A model generated the notes under the pieces. That model was given only the letters and a program-made list of their open reading frames with translations, was not told the DNA's origin and searched no databases. Below are positions 9,949 to 21,790 of a DNA stretch of 64,000 bases, piece by piece (position 1 is the stretch's first letter; each line of letters starts with the position of its first letter). Source of the stretch: Nematostella vectensis (lineage: Eukaryota; Cnidaria; Anthozoa; Actiniaria; Edwardsiidae); contig NC_064045.1 of the NCBI RefSeq assembly GCF_932526225.1, positions 13,448,442-13,512,441 of the forward strand, given 5' to 3'. A program made the translations under genes and the position numbers.

Positions 9949-12900
9949 TTATACAGCTTCCTCTGAAAGGTAAAGAAAGAAAAAGTTTGTTATGTGGATT
10001 AATTATTTTTATTTTCATGTTGTCTTGTTGATAAAGGCATTAATAAATGGATGTAATTAACACTAGTTGACTTATGGGATGATATTGGCGATGCTTACGA
10101 TTGCTATTGAAAAGAGTACATGATTGTGATGGTGCTGGTGTTAATGACGACGGCGATGATGGTGGTGATGATGACAACGAGGATCATGATAAAGACATTG
10201 TGATGATGATGACACTACCATATGATTATAACGGAGCTGATAATAGTAAACACGCTCTCAAATGCTTACCTGCCATAGAGCTTCTCCCAGAATCATTCAC
10301 ATGAATGCACAAATGAGGAGTCTTGTGCCCAAGTGGCGCGCTCTCGTCCTCCGCAGAGCTCCCAGAATCAATGGTGCTCTCACTGGAAGTCTTGGAGTTA
10401 TCCAACTGCTCGTCCATCTGCATGGCAGCCAACGGGTACAGCAGCATCACAGCGAAGAAGTCCTCTACCATGTTGCCGACGATCGCATACTTCTCACGAA
10501 CAGCCAGGCGGATTCCTGCTCCGTACACAAAGAAGCCAACGATGAGAGCAGCTCCGAGGTACGCGGTCCCTGGACGGAAGAAATGGAGTATTTGAAGCCC
10601 AACAGCGGTGTAGAAAGTGAGTCCAAGGGTGATCATAGCTGTACGCTTGCCGCCATTGTTAACTTTCCCCGCCGCTTTTCCCATGAGGTACCAAGGGGCG
10701 GTCATTGCAATCACCAGGTTCCTGAGCCGTTTGTATGATGGTTTGTAGAAGATATCAAAGATGCCCATACTAAATAATGGCCCGCTCATGTCAAGGTCCC
10801 CTGTGTCATACTTGACGGCGCGCCAAATTGCGACGCAGACAAAGTTGAGGATTACGGTGTAGAATAGACCAGATGATATCGAAGCTGCTTGAAGAGCGCT
10901 CAACGCCTTTGATCCGCCCGTCCACAGCAAGCCCGTGGCACAAGCGCCTTCCGTCAGAGCCCAGAACACTCGCTGCAGCACCGGTGGGTCTGGATGGCCA
11001 TTGGCTGAGAGGCTGTCAATCACGAGAGAACCGCTGTCGGAGCTGGTGACGAAGTAGAGGACGAGGCCGACGATGGAAAGCCCTGACATAAAGGATCCGA
11101 TCCCTTCGTACTGTTCCATTACGTCAAACCACATGCGGGTCGAGGGTCGACAAGAGAGACGATATATGCCATTTAGGGACTGGAGAGAATCTCTTCCTCC
11201 AAGAGTAGAGTTACACTCGATCCCGGCGTTTATCGCTTCGCGCTCCATTTTGATTCCAATCGCACCAAACACGGAGAACCACATGATGCAATACACGACG
11301 GGGACGGTCAGGGTGTAGGTGATGAACTGCTTGATGGTCCGTCCACGCGAGATACGCGCGATAAACACGCCCACGAAGGGAGCCCACGCGATCCACCAGC
11401 CCCAGTAGAAGATGGTCCATTCACTCATCCATTCAGGAGCCTCTTTCCCATCCGGGGCATTCCCCATCTGCGCGAAGGCGTCGGTGTGGAAGCCAATCTG
11501 CACGATCCACTGCAGGTAGTAGCCGATGCTCTGGACGAACACGTTCAGGAGGTACCAAGTGTCGTCGTAGAAGAAGACGACCAAGAAGATGAACATGCCG
11601 ACGGAAAAACAGATCTCGCTGAGACGTCTGATCCCGACTTTAAGGCCGCTGATCACAGATACTGTCGCTAGGGCGGTGATCACCCAGATGATAATCACCT
11701 GGTTCATCTTCGATTCTTCGATGGCGCTGTTTAGTCTGTTAAGTCCATCGTTAAGTTGGATCGCTCCGGCGCCGAGACTCGTACAAACGCCGAACATGGT
11801 GCACACCACCGACAGGATATCGATCAGGTCGCCGAAGGTGCCGTAGATCTTGTCGCCTAGCAACGGGTAGAAGCACGTGCGCATGGTCATGGGCATGTCG
11901 TAGCGATAAGACAGGAAGCCCAACAACAGACCAATCATGGTGTAGACGATCCAGCCGTGGATTCCCCAGTGAAACAAGGTCACGTTGATGGCGTCCTGGG
12001 CGCGCTGGTTGTCGGAGTACCTGTAACGTACAAAAGCAGCAAATTTGTAAAAATTTGCACGCCTATGTTATTGTTTTTATTTAATTTTGAAGGCAAATAT
12101 TGCGCTAAATAATAACCATCTAGCCTACCTGTAGGCTTTGATAGTCGAAAAACCGGCACGAAAGCCCCGGGGTTTTCGTGCCGGTTTTCGCCTATCAAAG
12201 CCTACGGGTAGGCTAAATAACCATCTAGAAAGTAAGTTTTATACTGTATTTACCAAACTCAATGATAAAATCGCATTGGCTCTCCTAATCAGCCGATAGA
12301 AATGGATGCTTTTTCACATTTGGTGCTTCGCTAGCAAGACAAAATAGGGGCGGATCTAGCTCTTCGCTAAAGGGGGGACTCTAAACCCTACCTCTAGATC
12401 CGCTACTGCAAAGTGGCGACCGCAAAGGCTGTTTAAGCAACGATAATTGCGGCGAAAATTTTTTTTTTTTATGTCTGATTGAATTACCAAAAGCCATTGA
12501 ATATTTATAGTTTTAGATCGGATAGGAACACTTTTTAATATTTTGCGGGAAATAGAAAAAAGTGATGACTCGAAGGTAGCTTAAGGTGGCACGCCGAGGT
12601 TGTTTTGGCTAATAGCTTATTTACTATGTTCCCTGCAGAAGACTCATTTTCGGGGCGATTTTCGTAAATTTTCATCGCGCAGATTTCGATATTTTAATTT
12701 TAATGTAAAAAAAATTGCTTCCATTTACCTTGAATGAAAAAAAAAATTATTTGATTTCAAACAAGTGTGAATCTTGCGGGATCTGACAAAGCATAGATGT
12801 ATTAATAATATCTGAAAAATTCACCAAAATCGAGCCGAAAATGAGTCTAATATAGGGAACTTAGTAAAAGCTGTTTAGCCAAAACAACCTCGGCGCGCCA

Positions 12901-14887
12901 CCTTAATAAACCTTTACGTTTTACTTTTGTTTAATTATATAAAGCTATTATGAATTTATTGTCTATGTAGAGTAAGGAGAGGGAAGGAGGGAATTTTGAC
13001 TGAGGACACATTGCCTTCCCTTTGACGACATTTGGCCGTCATTTAAAACTTTCGAAAATTAATTCACCTCATTAAAGCCGCATTGTCACCAGTTTACTTC
13101 CGAAGGTCCGACGGAAACCTCAACCGTTAAAAGACAAAAGAATCTATTAAAATCCGAGATATTAAACACGCCATCCGCTCTAAATTAACAATCACATCCT
13201 CACACAAACTTCCAATAAACACACTGCTTTCAATATCTTGAAATATTTTTCGCGTTTTCCGTTAAAAATCATCGGATACTGTTACGTAACCGACCGGAAG
13301 TAAACTGGTGACAATGCGGCTTTAAGTGTGAATGTGGACGATCATTCCTTTGAATTTTATTCTCAGTTATCAAGTTACTGCTCTTCCAGTTGTCCTGAAA
13401 ACTTGTTTGAATAACCACGAACGCTCGGTATAAATCGATTTAAACTATGAAAAAAATAATTTGTGTTAAATATACAACCGCGGTGACCTAGAACCTAATC
13501 CCTCAGAACCGAATCAGAACCTAAAAACGGTCAGGGGGGGACTTCAAAAAAATAATAAAATAATAAAAATACCTTTTTAACGAGTAAAATCAGCTAGAAT
13601 CGATGAAAAGGCATTATATAAATATGGTGGTGTTTTTTTTTAATGGCCCACTCCCTCCTTTTGTTTGAAATCGCCTCAATGTGTTTATTTAGTATGAATT
13701 ACAGGATGAGTGCACGTTTTTGGTTATAGAATTTTCCTGTTTTTTTTTTTCCTTCGGATTCCTTCGGATTTTTTTTTTCAGTTATAGGTCTTCCATTCAT
13801 CTAGAAAATATATTTGCCCGGCAATATAATCGAGTAAAATCACAAACATGGATAATATATACATATCTTTTGAAAACGAAACAGCGTGATGAATATTTTA
13901 GCCAAAGAAAAGGCTTATCAATATTGTGGTTGAAATAACGTCATGCGTTTAAATATGCCATTTTAATGATAAAAACCCTAAACTCCAAAAACAAAATCAT
14001 TTTTATAGTAAATTCACACAGTGATTGTTAGTTATAGCTATTACAATAATACCCAGCTGCAGCCAAGTTTGTATTTTGTTTTCGTAATCATAGCATGAGA
14101 TGACTCAAAAGCGTTGGCGGCCGGTGTGCAGTAGTTTTCCATGCACGTGTTCGATCAAAGACCGGAAAATTCCACCCGTTTTTTCATTGTTTATAAGCCG
14201 GTGTTGGAAAAACCCAATGCCCAGTAAAAACGATATTTTTCACATTTCTCACGAAAAACGTTTTAGTTAATATCATTCTATAAGTTTTTTTTAGCAAAAC
14301 TGGAAAAATAAAAAACGGTTACAGGGGGCCATGTGTCAAGGGCATTCACAAGCGGCGCGTCGAATGAAATGTGTGCAAAACCGGTTTTCTAAAGCCAGTC
14401 AGTCGGGTTTGACAAATAAATCCTGGATAACTAACCTTCCTTGATAGCGGTTCCCCCATTTGCTGCCAGGCTCGTAGTGCAACACAGGTTCTGCTACGCC
14501 AAAGTAAAATAATCCAACGCCGATTCCAGCAGCGAACAGCATACTAAAGTACGAACCATCATTGAATTCCGGCTCCTCGTCGTCTGTCTTCCCAAGTTTT
14601 AGGTTAGAATACTTGGAGAAGAACAGAACGAGAATGAACACAGCCCAGACGTCTTGGGTCCCGATGTAGAGCCAGGTCCACTTATCTGTCACCCACTTTG
14701 CCCATGTGGGCATTTCTTTTGCTGCCAGATCTGTCTTTACAAGACAGAATAAGACAAGACTCCAAATTATAATGGCAGAGAAAATAGTCACAACGGGATT
14801 AAAATTGACTCGCATTTTCCCGATTTTGAACTTTATAGTTCGACATCTTTCAATTTGAGACATATCCCCGGTGTGTATTTCACCCAT
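9949..14887 (-). CDS. BCCT-family (betaine/choline/carnitine) transporter 1
   Basis: Exons on the minus strand: 14436-14887, 10270-12020 and, inferred, a 14-nt terminal exon 9949-9962; 738 residues, in frame. Twelve or so membrane segments follow a short cytosolic N-terminus. BCCT hallmarks are plain: FAAGIGVGLFYFGVAEPV, LFHWGIHGWIVY and the tryptophan-rich FYWGWWIAWAPFVG followed by FIARISRGRTI. The GIGVG stretch fits Na+-coupled betaine-type carriers (family knowledge; substrate not provable here). If the donor at 10264-10269 is not used, reading continues to a stop at 10226-10228. The first intron (12021-14435) carries several MITEs. The paralogue at 28707-31675 has the same intron position and phase, and parts are almost identical at the DNA level. 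Likely an osmolyte importer at the plasma membrane. Confidence 0.88.
12121..12215. mobile_element. Foldback hairpin, TAGCCT...AGGCTA type, in BCCT1 intron
   Basis: Near-perfect 95-bp palindrome: TAGCCTACCTGTAGGCTTTG at the left, CAAAGCCTACGGGTAGGCTA at the right, centre GCCCCGGGG. Its ends resemble those of the hairpins at 49652-49817 and 58884-58949, but the inner stem is different. Confidence 0.75.
12347..12405. repeat. Short TIR repeat (GGGGCGGATCTAG type)
   Basis: GGGGCGGATCTAGCTCTTCG faces CTCTAGATCCGC. A longer relative lies at 42123-42274 (GGGACCTAGCTTTTCGCTAA ... CCTAGATCTGCTACTG). Confidence 0.5.
12581..12906. mobile_element. TTAA-flanked MITE (piggyBac-like ends), 326 bp
   Basis: The ends are TTAAGGTGGCACGCCGAGG and CCTCGGCGCGCCACCTTAA, continuing inward as TTGTTTTGGCTAA / TTAGCCAAAACAA. 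TTAA stands at both junctions, the piggyBac-superfamily target. No open reading frame: a non-autonomous element. Confidence 0.8.
13072..13325. mobile_element. Second TTAA-flanked MITE, 254 bp
   Basis: Ends TTAAAGCCGCATTGTCACC and GGTGACAATGCGGCTTTAA; the inverted match runs about 30 bp inward (AGTTTACTTCCG / CGGAAGTAAACT). Non-coding, different family from the neighbouring element at 12581. Confidence 0.8.
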
Positions 14888-17002
14888 TTTGGATTTTTAC
14901 TCGGCAAATGAAAAGTAAAAGATTTCAGCTTTGTTTACAACCTTTCTGACTTTTACTGAAAGGAAACTGAATTGGCGCGAAAAATTACGCTATTTATATC
15001 TGGGGGCAGAAATTTCATTATGCATACAGCGGTCTTGTGATTGGCTGTATTGTAGTCTTGTGCCAGGTGTGATAAGCACGTCAGGGGAAAATCACTTATC
15101 GCTAGTCAGCTAGTACCTTTTCACGGTACGACAGACGATTACCCGGTTGCCAGGAAGGGAGAAATAAACATTAAAGTAAAACTCGACTAGGTTTCCACTG
15201 AATTTCGACCGGTTGTAGTCATTTTTATCGGATAACTTGGCCATATTTTACCCGTTGACTCGAGGAATTGCAATTGATTTTGCCCTTATTTCGATCGGTT
15301 TGTAATATTGAGTGAGTTTTATCTAGCACAAATAGTATTAAAACTAGAAGTTCAAATGGAGATGTGGAATGCTGTGAGGAGCAAACGCTGCTGCTTTTAC
15401 TCGTGTGTAGAAGAAATTACATTCATTTCTTTTTGTGTTAAAAATATCGGCTTTGTCGAGGTTAAGTTAAATTATATTTTTGGATATACAGATGAAGAGG
15501 AATAACTGGAGAATGCGGATTTTTTTTATTTGTTTATTTAAAGTATGTTCATGAATGTAACTATGTAACAGTAATGTCAACGATGTAATTCAATATGAAT
15601 AAAATGTTTTTGGTTTACAATAAAGTAATTCCTGGTAAGACGGTGATTGTATCATAAAAAAAATAACATGACTTTACTGTACTTTCAAGATAATTTCTGG
15701 TAACATGCTGTTTGTCTCATCTAACATAATATTAACATCTAACATCTATGCTGATTGTCTATACATCTATGCTGATTGTCTCATAAAAAATAACATGGCT
15801 TTACTGTCTGGTAACATGATGATGCTCATGCAACATAAAACATGAGTTTTCTGACTTTTAAAAGTCAACTGGAATATATATATTGTCCTAGTCTCCAATA
15901 TATATATAACTTGGCTATAATCAGCAATAACACTGAATGTTACTCCCTGGGGGGCAAAAGCGATTTTAACCCTAAGGGAGGACACTTTGGGCGTGGTCAC
16001 CTGAAATTATTACCCCTTAGAGATAGCAAATTGGGGTGGTTGAAGGAATTGTTAGCCCTAAGAGACACTTCCTGAAGAAGGACTGAATAAAAGTACGTCT
16101 CCGGCTGGAAATTGAGCCTGAATTTATATATGGTCAGGGGCTCATAAGTAGGGGCAATCATCTGTATTATATAAGTGTCACGGCGTTTCCTAGGATCAGG
16201 CTATTTTTAGACGCACGGATTAGCCAATCAGATTACAGGACGGAAAAATTGACTTTGTCTCAAGGAATCCAAAATGGCGGCCGAGAAGGGGCAAAACGAC
16301 GCTTCAAAGTCTTATACAATCGTCATATGCCTTCTTATCTCTGAGTCCTTTTTGTCGCAGAGAAAGAAATAATCTGTTACTAGCCTTGGTCTATTTATTT
16401 CTCCATAAGTGGACTCAAACGTTGTTACGAGGACGTTTCTTCTTGCTCTTGCAAAGCAATAAATTCAGAAATAAGTGATCATTTGTTTCGATCTCGAAAT
16501 TTTCTCGCTGAGAGGCCATATCATTCATAAGGTGTTTGATACTGCTAGTTAACTAACAATAGTGTAAGAAGTAACATACGGAAGTTCATGTCTTGTTTTT
16601 TTGTTTTACATTTATATTAAACCAGCTCTTCAAAACTGTAAGTAATTGTGTTTGTATAAGAAAGAATTTAGTCATGATACGCATGAATATCAACACTAAT
16701 GACCTGCCCTCGACTCAACTTGCCCTGATCTGGTAAGAAATTGTAAAGAATAATCATGTAAAAGTACACTAACATAAAAGGCAACTTCAATATGAATTAC
16801 ATTTGTGACTTTTGTTGTAAATTTTTTTTCCATTTAAGCTTAATTCGAAAATCGATACTTACTCATTTAACTTATAATCTGTTATGAATACTTACAGTAT
16901 TACATACTTGTGGTATCGTAATTTGTTCAAATTTGACTTTCTTTTGACTGACCTCTTGGCTGTCTAGAAATCATAATAAGATTTAAAATCATTGCAAAAA
17001 AG
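14888..17002. other. Upstream flank of BCCT1; no gene recognised
   Basis: Contains the presumed promoter of BCCT transporter 1 (a CCAAT box in inverted form, GATTGGCT near 15040). A degenerate tandem repeat lies at about 15620-15830 (blocks 'aaataacatg', 'ctttactgt', 'tctggtaacatg', plus a 20-bp repeat 'acatctatgctgattgtct'). Nothing else is recognisable. Confidence 0.5.
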
Positions 17003-17094
17003 GCCAGAAGGGGGGGGGGAATGGGTGGTTTGAGTGAAACCCCCCTGGGGGCCGCGGCGGGCCCCTCCGCCCCCCCACCCCCCCCCCATCCCAT

Positions 17095-17894
17095 TGTTAT
17101 GATAGATTGTGTTAGATCGTAGTTAAAGGAAGTAAGGAGATATACAAGTCAAGATATAATTACTCTAAGGATAAATCAAGGTTAAAAGTATTCTTGAAGC
17201 ATTATTAGCTTTTAGCATAGGAGGATGTTCGTTTAATTATAAGGATGAGTGAAATAATGACCTTTGTGGGATCGCACCATGTTTCGGAACTCATCTTGTC
17301 TTCTACTTTCCGTTGAATCAGTTAGTTAACGAGTCTTCTTTTGATACAGTTCCTTTTGATGTCGGACGTTGACTGGCGGTATCATTAACACAGCACATAG
17401 GACCACCCACACTCAAGTAGGAGGTGCTTAGCTCTACTGTTTTTTGGTAATCTGATTACTTATGCTAATCCAAGTCACCCAACACCACACCTACGCTACT
17501 TGAGCGACCACTTCTTTTCCCCTTACGTTCGTTAACTTTCGATTACAAGTTAAATATTTGTTTCTCCAAAGTTACCTTTTTACCTTTCCCACTGACTCCC
17601 TCAGTTTCATGGCAAAGGACATTCGTTTTGTATCCTTAAATTCTTTTCAAAGCTTTCCTTTGTTATCGCTGATTTTGCCGACAATCAATGATATCTGATG
17701 TAACTGTTTGCATTGTCAAGTACCGTCCAATCACTGCCCTCTGCACACGTGGTCAGTGCTTGTCAATCAAACGTACTACTTGTTTTACTACAAATAGGAC
17801 CACATTGTAAATCCTCTTCACTCTTCATCCTACTGACTTATCAGAATAAAGGTACGACTCCGGTCAACAGAAGTCCTCCCGACTAATCATTACA
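17095..17894 (+). mobile_element. Solo LTR, 800 bp, with CCAT target duplication
   Basis: The segment begins TGTTATGATAG and ends CTAATCATTACA (TG...CA termini) and is flanked by CCAT on both sides (17091-17094 and 17895-17898). It contains AATAAA near 17847. Removing it joins two parts of the left TIR, which then align with the uninterrupted right TIR. No internal retroelement genes, so it is a recombined solo LTR (superfamily not determined; a 4-bp duplication fits Gypsy/Bel types). Confidence 0.7.
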
Positions 17895-17898
17895 CCAT

Positions 17899-18240
17899 CT
17901 TAAGCTTGGGTGGCGCGGCGCGCCCCTCCGAGCCCCCCAGCCCCCCAGCCCCTACCCTCCTTCTATATATCAAGCATATAATGTTTCACGTACATAAATG
18001 GTTAGGGCAATTGCTCATGTAGGCCGGGCGCGGTTCGCGTACACGACTTTTTGGGGCAATTGCTTATGTAGGCCGGGCGCGGTTCGCGTACACGACTTTT
18101 TGGGGTAAATAGCGATGGTGTCGGGGAGGGCCGCGAAAACGAGAAGGGGGGCCAACCTACGGAGCGCGGAATAACCGTTTTTCGGCCGTAAAATTAAAGC
18201 CGCTGGCGTGGCGTTTAAACCTGAGTTTTACTCGAACACC
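17899..18240. other. Left subterminal region of the virus-like element
   Basis: Inner left TIR (17899-17965), then two copies of a 49-bp repeat (about 18004-18104; core AGGCCGGGCGCGGTTCGCGT) and a G+C-rich non-coding stretch. It probably carries cis-acting replication, packaging or promoter signals; the function is inferred. Confidence 0.5.
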
Positions 18241-18280
18241 TCGCTTCCGAACTCCTCGCGAATTTCTCGCAGCCTCTTTT

Positions 18281-18882
18281 TCATCTTTTCGCGTGTCTCC
18301 AGGGAGTGCCATTTCCCGTTTTTTTTTTCTCACGCGGTGCGAGGCCGTGTCGAGCTCTGATAGCGGCCTTGAGAGCGTAGTATCTCTCTTGTTCCTGAAG
18401 TATTAGCCGAAACTCTTCGTCTGAGATATGCCCGTCCTGCAGAGCCTTAGAGACCAGCTCGTTGATCGAGTTTTTCTTACTCTCCGCTAAAACCATCGTG
18501 TCTTCGTGTTTAGCCACCTTGCTCGTAAGACCCCTAGAGACTACCCCCGCGCCCCCGCCCACGACACCGACCAGCCCAGCGACCCCTGCCAGCAGACCGC
18601 CGATCAGAACCCCTATCCCACTCAAAGAGACCCCACCCCGGCGCTGGAAAGCGCCCCTGCGGCAATGCCGGATGCCACAGACACAGCATGGGTAACGGCA
18701 AAGGCGCGCTTATACTTCTTCCGCACCTGTCGATGATGCGTTATCTCGTTGTCTAGGACCGCCTGAGTGTCACATATTTTCTGGAGTCGGAAGCAGAACT
18801 CCTCTGGGGTGTTGAGAGTGACCCGGTGAACAGAACCTGGAGATTCTGCGGCTAGAATTGCTGCCACACCGCCGGGATACAC
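18281..18882 (-). pseudogene. Element membrane protein, two overlapping frames (frameshifted)
   Basis: Two minus-strand frames overlap at 18622-18625. The upstream part has a conserved-looking start (RVTLNTPEEFCFRLQ), a basic helix (RQVRKKYKRAF) and a small hydrophobic segment. The downstream part begins with a Gly/Ala/Val-rich double membrane segment and continues as a charged helix with DGHISDEEF. Read together they would be one protein of about 200 residues, so I treat this as a frameshifted gene. I remember similar Gly-rich two-TM proteins as uncharacterised cnidarian proteins; no function is known to me. It starts within a few bases of the capsid-like gene on the other strand, so the two are tightly divergent. 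Confidence 0.55.
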
Positions 18883-18904
18883 GCTACTCGATCACCCTCG
18901 CTCA

Positions 18905-21790
18905 GACAGAAATGGTGGTGGTACTGGTATATTGGCACGGGACTCACTTGTAGTTAAAAATGCAAGAGCGGGTATTTATGATTCTTTTGAGTATTCGGAG
19001 TGGACAATTGTGTCTGGCTCTACTCGTCTGCGTTTTCTTGCCATCTATAGGCCACCATACTCGTCAAGTCATCCGCTCACTGTGAGCATGTTTATCTCGG
19101 AATTCGCCGAGTTCCTGGAGTCTGTTGTCATGACAACTGAGCCTCTGGTGTTGACTGGTGATTTCAATATCCATGTTTATATCGATTCTGATAACGATGC
19201 AGCTTGCTTCTTAGATCTACTGTCATCAATGGGTCTACAGCAGCACATTAACTTCCCTACTCATATCTCTGGGAACACCTTGGATTTGCTTATCTCAAGG
19301 ACTCTAGATTCTAGTCTCATACATGATGTCCGACCTGGCTCTTATTTCTCAGACCATTGTATATCATTTTTCGCAATAAATGTTTCAATGCCGGAGTTCT
19401 CTAGGAAAAAGGTATCCTTTAGGAAGGTGAAGGCTATTGACACAACAGCATTCATGAGTGATTTGTCTGCCTCGGAACTGTGTCAGGACCCACCTTCGGA
19501 GATTGTGCAATTGGTCGACTGTTATAACAAAACACTTGCTGAATTACTCGATCGCCATGCGCCACTCAAGACGAAAACAGTTACAGTCAGACCCCAAGTG
19601 CCCTGGTATTCTGAGGAAATCCGTGAGGCTAAGAGAGTGCGCAGGCGCGCGGAAAGGAAATGGAGAATTACTAGGTCTGCTGATGATCTCGCCTCATTCA
19701 AACGACACAAAAATCATGTGACGTATTTGCTGAAAGAAGCCAAATCTGCTTTTTTGACTGATTTTGTCAGTCAAAATTCTGATAATCAAGGCAAGTTTCA
19801 ATTTCGTGCTGTGAAAGATCTTTTAGTGAAAAAGAACTCACTATGCTTCTCGGACTATGCGGATAAATCAGCATTGGCAAACGACATAGGAAAGTATTTT
19901 GTGGAAAAAATCAACCGACTGCGTGATGAGCTTGACAAGGGTTGTGGTGCCTCGGAGAATGTACAGAGCGGTGATCTGGTGAATCACTGTACTGTAGAAA
20001 CGGTCTCTCTAGTCCCTCGAATGTGTTGACTGAGGAAGATGTATGCATGCTCATTAAGAATTCGAAATGTACTTCTTGTTGCCTCGATCCCATACCTACG
20101 CCCTTTTCGAAATCCTGTAGTGAGCCACTCGTTTCCGTGATCACCAAGCTAATCAATAACTCGTTAGAATCAGGAATTTTTCCTGACTGCTGGAAAGAGG
20201 CTATTGTCGTACCACTGTTAAAGAAACAGGGATTGGAATCTATCTTCAAGAACTTGCGTCCTGTGAGCAATTTAGCTTATGTTTCCAAGCTCATTGAGCG
20301 TGCAGTTTTCAATCAGACGGATAATCACCTTATTCAGTCAGCGCTTTATCCGCTATTACAGTCTGCATACCGCAAGCATCACAGTACGGAAACGGCGTTG
20401 GTCAAAGTTGCTAACGATATATTATTGAATATGAACTCGCAGCGCGTTACATTACTTGTACTCTTAGATTTAAGTGCTGCATTTGATACAGTTGATCACT
20501 CAATTTTGCTCCAACGTCTAACAGCAAGCTTCGGCATCGGTGGGAAGGCTTTGGAGTGGTTTACGTCATATTTATCAGGGCGCAGCCAGCGTGTGTTGTT
20601 TGAGGGGGTGACGTCGGACAGCTTTGATCTGCGTTTTGGTGTCCCACAAGGCAGCTGTCTTGGTCCGCTTCTGTTTGTACTTTACACCTCCAAGCTCTTT
20701 GAGATAGTACAAGCCCATCTGCCGGATGCACAATGTTGCGCTGACGACACACAACTTTATCTATCTTTTGATCCCAATAGTGAGACGGACCTAGCGGATT
20801 CTTTGGATGCTATGGAACGATGCATCAATAACTTACGTACTTGGATGTACCAGGACAAGTTAAAAAACAATTACGATAAAACTGAATTTCTTGTTATCGG
20901 ATCGAATCAACAGCTGTTGAAAGTAGATAATTGTTCAGTTCGTGTTGGCAATATAGATATTATGCCCATTTCAGAAGTGCGCAATCTTGGTGCCTGGTTC
21001 GACTCACATTTTTCTATGTCGACCCATATTTCTAAGTCTTGTAGTTCAGCGTTTTTCTGGCTGCACAATATTAAGAGAATAAGCCAATTTTTGCCTAGGG
21101 ATAAACTAGAAATGGTGTTACATGCCTTTGTTACCAGTAGAATAGATTATTGCAATAGACTCCTTTATGGACTACCAGAACGAGAAATTGGTAAATTGCA
21201 AAGGGTGCAGAATGCTGCAGCTAGGCTGCTCACGTCATGCAAAAAATACGATCATATTACGCCTGTGCTAAGAAATCTTCATTGGTAAGGTATCGGGTTA
21301 AATTTAAAATCTTGCTAATCACTTTCAAAGCTCTTCAGGGGCTAGCTCCTCGTTACATAACTGATCTCATTAGAATTAAGAATAACGCGCGCTATTCACT
21401 GCGCTCAAATGAGGGCCTTTCTTTAATGCATCCCCTAGGAAAAATGATGAAGTCTTTCGGTGACAGATCGTTTAGTGTTGCTGCACCTACATTATGGAAC
21501 GCTCTCCCTGCAAATCTTCGCACCATCAATTGCAGCATCTTTAATTTTAAAGCGCAACTTAAGACTCATCTTTTTAAATTAGCTTTTAACACTTGATATC
21601 ACATAATAATCAATATAGATATTTTTATTTTTATTATTTTATTTTTTATTCAATATTTTTCCTATGAATCTATTATTTCATATTATTTTCGATTATAATT
21701 GTAAATTTTATTGTATATATTAGTTCAACATTTAGTTATATTGTAATGCGCTTTTGATCATTATAAATTGATAAATTATTATTAATTATT
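18905..21790 (+). mobile_element. CR1/L2-type LINE, 5'-truncated, inserted in the capsid-like gene
   Basis: Starts inside the AP-endonuclease domain (motifs LTGDFNIH, GNTLDLLISR, SDHCISFFAI), followed by reverse transcriptase (FDTVDHSILL, GVPQGSCLGPLLF, then CADDTQLYL where a YADD/FADD box is expected) and the usual C-terminal tail (LWNALPANLR). Frames shift near 20010 and 21285, splitting the protein into 18932-20029, 20023-21288 and 21285-21596. The 3' end is an AT-rich tail with ATTATT units (about 21755-21790), typical of CR1-like elements. Truncated and frameshifted, hence dead. It is much more AT-rich than the surrounding element. Confidence 0.85.

Noticed and set aside
10120..10215. 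Asp-rich plus-strand peptide (GDDGGDDDNEDHDKD)
   Set aside because: GAT/GAC low-complexity DNA in the last BCCT1 intron; short, no homology.
10262..11846. Several plus-strand open frames of 60-158 codons
   Set aside because: Antisense shadows of the BCCT1 main exon, which has clear family motifs on the minus strand.
15308..15505. 65-codon plus-strand frame upstream of BCCT1
   Set aside because: No domain, no supporting splice or promoter context; compatible with chance in AT-rich DNA.
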